DNA of 64,000 nt from Sphingobacteriales bacterium (GTDB lineage Bacteria; Bacteroidota; Bacteroidia; Chitinophagales; JADIYW01): assembly GCA_016699615.1 (NCBI GenBank), contig CP064984.1:992001-1056000 (forward strand), given 5' to 3'. Below the pieces are notes generated by a model. The model had not been told where the DNA came from. It ran no database searches and was given only the letters and a program-made list of their open reading frames with translations. The position numbers and the translations under genes were made by a program. This document shows, one piece after another, positions 1 through 10,500 of the stretch (positions are counted from its first letter, which is position 1; each line of letters opens with the position of its first letter).

Positions 1-246
1 TATTTAATGCTGATGCAGTTACCTTCTTGTGTCGCTGTCGGTGTTGTGATGTTATCTAATGCTCCTGCGCAGTTGATGATGTAGCTTGTGTCTGCATTCA
101 TGCCTACTTCTATCGCTACACATACGCTGTCTGTATCGCCTATCTTAACCGTATCTCTGATTGTATCTCTTGTTGGTATGATTGGTACTTCTATAGTGAT
201 GGTATCACATACTGCTTTCGTGCTATCACATACTACTACACATAAG
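1..246 (-). CDS. Giant surface protein, C-terminal segment cut by left edge
   Basis: Continuation of the giant repeat protein downstream of a +1 frame break near position 250. The sequence is again the 182-residue repeat, now back in the frame used above position 1,500, because the extra base at about 250 compensates the missing base at about 1,500. The gene runs off the left edge, so its C terminus, where a type IX secretion sorting domain would be expected, cannot be seen. Coding status is inferred from identity to the neighbouring repeat units. Confidence 0.55.
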
Positions 247-1500
247 CTATTCTCTACCTATCACGCCATTTGATGTGTATGTTATACAACCTGTCGTGCT
301 GTCTATACTGTATGTTCCTAAACCGCTTGTCGCTGTTTGGCTGCCATCGCATAGTGTCCAGTGTCCATTCGTGATATTATATATCGTATCTATACATGCT
401 GTCTCTGTACATGTATCACATACTGGTACTACTATTATCGTGTCTTTTGGTATTACCGTAATTATTACTTCTGTGGTATCACATACTCCTAATGTCGTAT
501 CGCATACTACTACACAGAACTTGTCTTCTCCAATATTCGTGCCTGTGTATTTAATGCTGATGCAGTTGCCTTCTTGTGTCGCTGTTGGTGTTGTGATATT
601 ATCTAATGCTCCTGCGCAGTTGATGATGTAGCTTGTATCTGCATTCATGCCTACTTCTATCGCTACACATACGCTGTCTGTATCGCCTATCTTAACCGTA
701 TCTCTGATTGTATCTCTTGTTGGTATGATTGGTACTTCTATAGTGATGGTATCACATACTGCTTTCGTGCTATCACATACTACTACACATAAGCTATCTC
801 TACCTATGATGCCATTTGATGTGTATGTTATACAACCTGTCGTGCTGTCTATGCTGTATGTTCCTAAACCGCTTGTCGCTTCTTGGCTGCCATCGCATAG
901 TGTCCAGTGTCCATTCGTGATATTATATATCGTATCTATACATGCTGTCTCTGTACATGTATCACATACTGGTACTATTATTATCGTGTCTTTTGGTATT
1001 ACCGTAATTATTACTTCTGTGGTATCACATACTCCTAATACTGTATCGCATACTACTACACAGAACTTGTCTTCGCCGATATTTGTGCCTGTGTATTTAA
1101 TGCTGATGCAGTTACCTTCTTGTGTCGCTGTTGGTGTTGTGATGTTATCTAATGCTCCTGCGCAGTTGATGATGTAGCTTGTGTCTGCATTCATGCCTAC
1201 TTCTATCGCTACACATACGCTGTCTGTATCGCCTATCTTAACCGTATCTCTGATTGTATCTCTTGTTGGTATGATTGGTACTTCTATAGTGATGGTATCA
1301 CATACTGCTTTCGTGCTATCACATACTACTACACATAAGCTATCTCTACCTATGATACCATTTGATGTGTATGTTATACAACCTGTCGTGCTGTCTATAC
1401 TGTATGTTCCTAAACCGCTTGTCGCTGTTTGGCTGCCATCGCATAGTGTCCAGTGTCCATTCGTGATATTATATATCGTATCTATACACGCTGTCTCTGT
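247..1500 (-). CDS. Giant surface protein, repeat segment in shifted frame
   Basis: Roughly 2.3 copies of the 182-residue Cys-rich repeat, read in a frame different from the segments on both sides. At the upstream end (about 1,500) one base is missing compared with the other copies (ctgtattgta against ctgtacatgta). At the downstream end (about 250) one T is extra (gctattctc against gctatctc), giving a stop at 247. The conserved landmark ttcatgcc recurs at 97, 644, 1,190, 1,735, 2,281 and 2,827, giving spacings of 547, 546, 545, 546 and 546. The two odd spacings mark exactly these two indels. It is probably part of the single giant gene rather than a separate protein. The methionine often chosen as its start is internal to a repeat. 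Confidence 0.6.
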   Translation of the reverse strand, partial: TETACIDTIYNITNGHWTLCDGSQTATSGLGTYSIDSTTGCITYTSNGIIGRDSLCVVVCDSTKAVCDTITIEVPIIPTRDTIRDTVKIGDTDSVCVAIEVGMNADTSYIINCAGALDNITTPTATQEGNCISIKYTGTNIGEDKFCVVVCDTVLGVCDTTEVIITVIPKDTIIIVPVCDTCTETACIDTIYNITNGHWTLCDGSQEATSGLGTYSIDSTTGCITYTSNGIIGRDSLCVVVCDSTKAVCDTITIEVPIIPTRDTIRDTVKIGDTDSVCVAIEVGMNADTSYIINCAGALDNITTPTATQEGNCISIKYTGTNIGEDKFCVVVCDTTLGVCDTTEVIITVIPKDTIIVVPVCDTCTETACIDTIYNITNGHWTLCDGSQTATSGLGTYSIDSTTGCITYTSNGVIGRE

Positions 1501-4500
1501 ATTGTATCACATACTGGTACTATTATTATCGTGTCTTTTGGTATTACCGTAATTATTACTTCTGTGGTATCACATACTCCTAATGTCGTATCACATACTA
1601 TTACACAGAACTTGTCTTCTCCAATATTTGTGCCTGTGTATTTAATGCTAATGCAGCTACCATTGTTTGTCGCTGTTGGTGTTGTGATGTTATCTAATGC
1701 TCCTGCGCAGTTGATGATGTAGCTTGTGTCTGCATTCATACCTACTTCTATCGCTACACATACGCTGTCTGTATCGCCTATCTTAACCGTATCTCTGATT
1801 GTATCTCTTGTTGGTATGATTGGTACTTCTATAGTGATGGTATCACATACTGCTTTCGTGCTATCACATACTACTACACATAAGCTATCTCTACCTATGA
1901 TGCCATTTGATGTGTATGTTATACAACCTGTCGTGCTGTCTATACTGTATGTTCCTAAACCGCTTGTCGCTGTTTGGCTGCCATCACATAATGTCCAGTG
2001 TCCATTCGTGATATTATATATCGTATCTATACATGTCGTTACTATACATGTATCACATACTGGTACTACTGGTATCGTGTCTTTTGGTATTACCGTAATT
2101 ATTACTTCTGTGGTATCACATACTCCTAATGTCGTATCGCATACTACTACACAGAACTTGTCTTCTCCAATATTCGTGCCTGTGTATTTAATGCTGATGC
2201 AGCTGCCATTGTTTGTCGCTGTCGGTGTTGTGATGTTATCTAATGCTCCTGCGCAGTTGATGATGTAGCTTGTGTCTGCATTCATGCCTACTTCTATCGC
2301 TACACATACGCTGTCTGTATCGCCTATCTTAACCGTATCTCTGATTGTATCTCTTGTTGGTATGATTGGTACTTCTATAGTGATGGTATCACATACTGCT
2401 TTCGTGCTATCACATACTACTACACATAAGCTATCTCTACCTATCACGCCATTTGATGTGTATGTTATACAACCTGTCGTGCTGTCTATACTGTATGTTC
2501 CTAAACCGCTTGTCGCTGTTTGGCTGCCATCGCATAGTGTCCAGTGTCCATTCGTGATATTATATATCGTATCTATACATGCTGTCTCTGTACATGTATC
2601 ACATACTGGTACTACTATTATCGTGTCTTTTGGTATTACCGTAATTATTACTTCTGTGGTATCACATACTCCTAATGTCGTATCGCATACTACTACACAG
2701 AACTTGTCTTCTCCAATATTCGTGCCTGTGTATTTAATGCTGATGCAGCTGCCATTGTTTGTCGCTGTCGGTGTTGTGATGTTATCTAATGCTCCTGCGC
2801 AGTTGATGATGTAGCTTGTATCTGCATTCATGCCTACTTCTATCGCTACACATACACTGTCTGTATCGCCTATCTTAACCGTATCTCTGATTGTATCTCT
2901 TGTTGGTATGATTGGTACTTCTATAGTGATGGTATCACATACTGCTTTCGTGCTATCACATACAATTACACATAAGCTATCTCTACCTATGATACCATTT
3001 GATGTGTATGTTATACAACCTGTCGTGCTGTCTATACTGTATGTTCCTAAACCGCTTGTCGCTGTTTGGCTGCCATCGCATAGTGTCCAGTGTCCATTCG
3101 TGATATTATATATCGTATCTATACATGCTGTCTCTGTACATGTATCACATACTGGTACTACTATTATCGTGTCTATACACATTGCAATTGATACTGTAAC
3201 TGTTGTGGTTATAATACTATCACAACCAGCAGTAGCCATACATGTATCTTTATAAATACCAGCTGTTTTATAAACTTTGCCACTACACATTACCAAACTA
3301 TCACCAAGACACAGTGTTACATTTTGAATTTTTGAAATAAATACACTTGATGTTAAAATAGTAGTTATTATGCTATCACAGCCATTTATATTAGTACAGG
3401 TATCTATATATGTTCCAGACTCTTTATATATCTTACCACAAACACTTATACTATCATTCAAACAAATCTGTACTCTCTTAGTTATGGTGTCTAAATTTCT
3501 AACTGTTAAGTTTAAGGTAATAATACTATCGCAGTTGTTCGCATTAGTTAATGTATCTACTGTTATGCCTGTTGTGTTATGAACTTTCGTTCCTACTACT
3601 ACACTATCGCCATAGCATATTGTTCTTACTATCGTTTGTGTGTCTAATGGTAATACTGTTAAGTTTAAAGTAATGATGCTATCGCAGTTGTTCGCATTAG
3701 TTAATGTATCTACTGTTATGCCTGTTGTTTTGTATACACTTGTTCCTACTACTACACTATCGCCAAAACAGATTGTTCTTACTATCGTTTGTGTGTCTAA
3801 TGGTAATACTGTTAAGTTTAAAGTAATGATGCTATCGCAGTTGTTCGCATTAGTTAATGTATCTGTAGTTACTCCTGTTGTGTTATGAACTTTCGTTCCT
3901 ACTACTACACTATCGCCAAAACAGATTGTCTGTACTATCGTTTGTGTGTCTAATGGTAATACTGTTAAGTTTAAAGTAATGATGCTATCGCAGTTGTTCG
4001 CATTAGTTAATGTATCTACTGTTACGCCTGTTGTGTTATGAACTTTCGTTCCTACTACTACACTATCGCCAAAACAGATTGTCTGTACTATCGTTTGTGT
4101 GTCTAATGGTAGTACTGTTAAGTTTAAAGTAATGATGCTATCGCAGTTGTTCGCATTAGTTAATTTATCTACTGTTATGCCTGTTGTGTTATGAACTTTT
4201 GTTCCTACTACTACACTATCGCCAAAACAGATTGTCTGTACTATCGTTTGTGTGTCTAATGGTAATACTGTTAAGTTTAAAGTAATGATGCTATCGCAGT
4301 TGTTCGCATTAGTTAATGTATCTACTGTTATGCCTGTTGTGTTATGAACTTTCGTTCCTACTACTACACTATCGCCATAGCATATTGTTCTTACTATCGT
4401 TTGTGTGTCTAATGGTAATACTGTTAAGTTTAAAGTAATGATGCTATCGCAGTTGTTCGCATTAGTTAATGTATCTACTGTTATGCCTGTTGTTTTGTAT

Positions 4501-7500
4501 ACACTTGTTCCTACTACTACACTATCGCCAAAACAGATTGTTCTTACTATCGTTTGTGTGTCTAATGGTAATACTGTTAAGTTTAAAGTAATGATGCTAT
4601 CGCAGTTGTTCGCATTAGTTAATGTATCTGTAGTTACTCCTGTTGTGTTATGAACTTTCGTTCCGATTAATACACTATCGCCAAAACAGATTGTCTGTAC
4701 TATCGTTTGTGTGTCTAATGGTAATACTGTTAAGTTTAAAGTAATGATGCTATCGCAGTTGTTCGCATTAGTTAATGTATCTACTGTTACGCCTGTTGTG
4801 TTATGAACTTTTGTTCCGATTAATACACTATCGCCAAAACAGATTGTCTGTACTATCGTTTGTGTGTCTAATGGTAATACTGTTAAGTTTAAAGTAATGA
4901 TGCTATCGCAGTTGTTCGCATTAGTTAATGTATCTACTGTTACGCCTGTTGTGTTATGAACTTTTGTTCCGATTAATACACTATCGCCAAAACAGATTGT
5001 TCTTACTATCGTTTGTGTGTCTAATGGTAATACTGTTAAGTTTAAAGTAATGATGCTATCGCAGTTGTTCGCATTAGTTAATGTATCTACTGTTACGCGT
5101 GTTGTGTTATGAACTTTTGTTCCGATTAATACACTATCGCCAAAACAGATTGTTCTTACTATCGTTTGTGTGTCTAATGGTAATACTGTTAAGTTTAAAG
5201 TAATGATGCTATCGCAGTTGTTCGCATTAGTTAATGTATCTACTGTTATGCCTGTTGTGTTATGAACTTTCGTTCCTACTACTACACTATCGCCATAGCA
5301 TATTGTTCTTACTATCGTTTGTGTGTCTAATGGTAATACTGTTAAGTTTAAAGTAATGATGCTATCGCAGTTGTTCGCATTAGTTAATGTATCTACTGTT
5401 ATGCCTGTTGTTTTGTATACACTTGTTCCTACTAATACACTATCGCCAAAACAGATTGTCTGTACTATCGTTTGTGTATCTAATGGTAATACTGTTAAGT
5501 TTAAGGTAATGATGCTATCGCAGTTGTTCGCATTAGTTAATGTATCTACTGTTATGCCTGTTGTTTTGTATACACTTGTTCCTACTAATACACTATCGCC
5601 ATAGCATATTGTTCTTACTATCGTTTGTGTGTCTAATGGTAATACTGTTAAGTTTAAGGTAATGATGCTATCACAACCATTCGTTGCTACACACGTATCT
5701 ACATAGGTACCTGTTGTATTATGTACTTTGCCACATACGGTTACACTGCCTCCAAAGCATACACTCAGTGTTTGATTACTTGTTGTGCTTGGTCTTAATG
5801 TCGTTATTGTCGTTACTATACTATCACATCCAATTGCTGCCGTTAAGGTATCTACTACGGTGCCTATATCTGATGGATTACAACTTGTAGCATTTATGGT
5901 AATTGATGAATATGGTGCTAATGTTGTAATAGTTGTTACTACACTATCGCAGCCGTTGGCTGCTGACAAGGTAGTTATTACAGTACCTACACTTAATGGA
6001 TTACAACTTGTAGCATTTACAGTACTTGTAATTTGTGGTTCTACTGTTAAGTTCGTTGTAACTATGCTATCACAACCATTTGCTGCTACACACGTATCTA
6101 CATAGGTGCCTGTTGCATTATGTACTTTACCACATACTGTTACACTGCCTCCAGAACATACAATTGTATCTATTGTTGTTGGTGGTATATTACACAGATT
6201 AGTATCAATATCTATTGCTATATTATTACTTAAGAATGTATCTACAGCACTTCCATCTAATGGTGCTAATACTCTTACTGAATTAACTAAGTATCCTGTA
6301 TAACTTGATGGAATTGTTACTGTGACTGTATATGTTACAGTACCATTTACAGGTAATGATACACTATCGTTAATGGCTCCTATTTTTGTTCCTATAACTT
6401 TTGTTGAACTACCTGTAGATGCTACTGCTGTATAGCTCATAGATGTTATACCTGTAGGTAATGAGTCTATGACAGGTGCATTTACTACACCAAATGGTCC
6501 ATTATTTTTTACAACAATTTTATATGTTGTTGTTGTTCCTGGTAAATATATGTTAGTGCTATCTGTTTTAGTAACGCTTAAATCTGTATAAAATGATATA
6601 GGAGCAAGAATACAATGAGCTCCATCATTACTAGAAGTAGCAGGTACACCTGATATTATTGTTAGTTTTCCAGTTAATTTATCAAATTGTACAAACCCAG
6701 CTCCATTATTTGCAGAACCATAAATAGCTCCATTACTACTTGCAAACATTGCACCATATACTGATGTGGCAGGAATTGTATCAGGATAAATATAAGTAAC
6801 AATACCAGTTAATGTAATTGATATAACTCTATGAGAAAATACATCTACAGACCAAAGTTTATTATCAGTTGATGTATATGCGAAATCAGCAGTATTTATA
6901 AAAGCAGATAATGGTATTCTTGTTACTGCCAATGTATTTACATTTATCTTATACATTGCACTGTCTTGTCCCATTTTTATATAATAATTGCCAGATGTAT
7001 CAAAGTCTCCGTTAACTATGTTTCCACTTTTTGTAACATTAGTATCTGCGATAGCTCCCAAATTATAAAAATCTCCATTAGCATCAATTTTATATAAATA
7101 TTTTATGTAATTTTTTGTAGCTAACAATACACCATAGATAAAATTATCTTTTACATTGTATCCAATTGCATTAATAGAAACTGTTGTTGAGTCAATTGTA
7201 TTTAAAACTAAAGGATTCGATATGCTATTTGTACTAAGTAATTTTGTTGGATCTCCATTTACAAAATACAATGCAGAACTACAAGAAAATGGCACTGCAC
7301 AAGCTGTATCTTTTAATGCAGTATTAGTTGATGTTCCTGCTGATTGTCCGCCAGCAGCTATGATAGGAACACCATTGCTATCTACATTTGTTCCTAAATT
7401 TAGGTTGATTGGTTGGTTGTAGTTTCCTAACGTTGTACCAGTATTTCCGCCTGGCATAGATGAGGTGACTAAACTTGAGGTAGCAAATGCTGCACCGCCT

Positions 7501-10500
7501 TCCAATGCATCTGGACAACCATCATTATCACTATCTAAATCCAAAGCATCTGGAATACCATCGCCATCAGTATCTACATTACAATTACTAAATAATAAAT
7601 AATAATCATCAAAATCGATGCTGGTAGCTGGACTAGTGAGTCCATAAAAATATATTCTTACATCATAAGAAGAATTTTTTATGATTGGATAATCTGTTGG
7701 CATATTAACATTCTTACGACCAACATTTGAACCTGACAAACCAATGCTATCAGGTTCAACTATCGAAGCAATATCTGTAAATGTGCTCATACTGTCATTT
7801 GACACACTATATGTTACAGAAAATCCATTTTGTTTTATTCGGTTTAAAAATCCTACATAAGAAATAAATGCGTCTCCTAAAAGATTATTCGTGTTGAATC
7901 TAAATTGGATATATTCATTAGCTGCTTTTGCTTGTGCTAATGTTGTTGAATTAATATTAGATATAATTAATGTATGTGCTGCATTCCAAGTTACTGTAAG
8001 ACCACTACCGTCCACTCTTCTAGTAATACCAGCAGAATCAACTGGAGATTTTACTATTTGAGACATACGGAAATTATTATCTGCTTTTCTTCCACCATTT
8101 ATTGTATCAGAAGTAGGCCCTTGAGAGAACATAAGCATTCTTAATGGTGTAACTACGTCTACAGATGAAGGATTTTGTCCATCTACTAAATAAACTGTAG
8201 GAGAACAACCTTCATTTATATCCAGTATTCCATCATTGTCATCATCTAAATCATCACTATCTGGAACACCATCCAAATCAGAATCTTTTAAAACAATTAC
8301 AGTATCTGTAACTGTTTTACAATTTACTGGAGTTAATTTATCACATAGTTGATATACAACTGGATAAATTCCAGCAGTTGTACCTGCTACAACATTAACA
8401 GCTCCTGTAGATGTATTAAGTGTAATTCCTGCTGGCCAAGTGCCAACTTGAGCAATAGTTGAGTTATTTAATGTACTAGGTACACCATTCGTACTGTCAT
8501 TAGAAAGTACATTTGATATTGCAATACCACCTGCTTGTGTTACTGTTCCAGATTCTGTTTTAGGATTAATGCATTTAGTAATTTCCACTGAAATAGTATC
8601 TCCTGGACTAAAACAAATTCCATTAGTATAATATACATAATAATTACCAGATTCTGTTATTGCTGTTGCTTGTGCATAGGTTAATGTATCATATAAAGAA
8701 GTTGGTGGATTATGATGACTTGCTACTAGTCTATAACCAGCAGGTGCTGTATTAAAATAATTAAGTGTTAAAATATTTACAGTTGTATCTGGACACGTAT
8801 TTTTTGCTGGATTATTTGTAAATATTGGTGAAGTTTCAGAACAGCAAGCCGCATCTTGTGCAATGGCACTTTGGCTAGTACCAACTGACTGTCCTGTACC
8901 TGCAATTTTAGGTACTCCCATAGTTGTAGGCATATTTCCAACTAAATCACCTAAGTTTTGTATAACTCCATAATTAACACCTATATATCCTGTGCCAGTA
9001 TTACCGCCATTCATTAAACTATTTACTAAGTTAGCCGAAGTAAACGCGGCACCTCCTTCTATTGCATCTGAACAACCGTCTCCATCACTATCTAAATCTA
9101 AATAATTTGGAATACCATCACCATCTGTATCGCAATAACTGCTTAATTCTAAATTAGCTAGTGTTAATAGATTCGAACTAGTATTGTTTCTAAGCAATTG
9201 GAAAGAAATTGAAACAATACCATTATTTAATGTATTGGGTAATCCAATAAAATGAATATCTGCTCCTGCTTGTTTGCTTCCGCCTAAGATTCTACCTTGA
9301 ATAGCATGATATAGATTCCCTCCATAATTATATTGGAATTTTACTGGTCCATTTATTGGATTGGATAAATAAAAATCTACATTATTTAGAGTAGTACCAT
9401 TCGCAAATTTTATTACAAAATTCCCAATTACAGTCTTACTCGTATCATTTATAAAGTTGATACTTTGTAAGGATAGGTTTGCTGATGTTACTGGATTGCT
9501 AAAGCTAAACTTATAAGTTGCTGGCAATGTAGTGTTATTATAACTTTCAGCAAAGACAAAATTGTTTCCTTGTGGATTATGTATTACACCATTTGTTGTA
9601 GAGAATATAGTTGTAACATTTGTTCCATTAAGATTTGCTGTTCCTATAGTATCTCGAGAAGGAACTACTATCTTGTTTTTTGCATAACATTCTGTACTAT
9701 CTAATATTCCATCATTATCATTATCTAAATCACAATAATCACCAACACCATCATTATCTATATCTGAAAATAATGTACTTGTACTATTACATAAATCACA
9801 TTCTGCACTTATATTTAATGAATCTTGAGAGGTACCTACTCCTTGTGGTGTACCATTTAATAGTAGTGGCAAACCTATTGAATCTACATCTCCCGATAAA
9901 CTAAAGTTTTCAGCAATATCACCCAAAACAAATGGCCCTGTACCTTCAATTGCATCTAAACAGCCATCATTATCACTATCTAAGTCTAAATGATTACTTT
10001 TTCCATCAGCATCATAATCTGAAATAGAATTTAAACAATTTACTAAAATTCTATTAGTAGGCAAAGCTGATACGCCATCCCATCTTACTCCAACATATCC
10101 ACTTGCAACTACTGAAGTATCTGTTCCAAAATCAAATTTAAGTAGTATATTTCCAAAAATATCTTTTACTACCACTGAATTTACAGAAACATCTGTTCCT
10201 TTATAAAATATAGAATAGCTTGAATTTACTGTTGGTGTATCTACTACAGTTTGAAATACACCTGCTGCTGTAGATACATTATGTATTGTTCCGCCATTCA
10301 CAGATATGGTACCTGATCTTGCGCTAATATTATCTCCAACTGTGGTTTCAATAATAACATTAACTAATGCTGGAATTGTATTTATTAAATCAAAATCTAA
10401 TTTAAATATATAATTATCTCCATAAATAAAATCTCTTCTTATACTATCTGGTGCATTGCGATCTCTTGAGCCATCTACTTTGCCTAATAATGAGTATGTT

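Larger units (their letters stand above)
1..3170 (-). repeat. Tandem array of 546-bp (182-residue) repeats
   Basis: Almost six near-identical 546-bp units lie within the giant gene, and the array continues beyond the left edge. Each unit encodes 182 residues made of two related halves of about 90 residues. Both halves carry a C-V-V-V-C-D core followed by V-C-D-T and a Pro-Lys/Arg-Asp-Thr-Ile end, so the unit itself arose by an older duplication. Half A has a G-H-W-T-L-C-D segment and half B an N-C-A-G-A-L-D segment. Units differ by a handful of bases, suggesting recent expansion or gene conversion. They are probably Ig-like beta-sandwich modules in an extended stalk (inference). Confidence 0.9.

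Noticed and set aside
88..3255. Long plus-strand ORFs (about 60-180 codons) repeated every 546 bp, starting M-S-A-F-M-P-T or M-P-T-S-I-A
   Set aside because: Antisense shadows of the 546-bp coding repeats; they repeat with the same period and have no promoter or family resemblance.
3370..5604. Plus-strand ORFs with repeated S-N-G-N-T-V-K-F-K in the 153-bp array, and the array as a possible CRISPR
   Set aside because: Shadows of the minus-strand coding repeat. Units are contiguous without unique spacers and 153 bp long, so not CRISPR.
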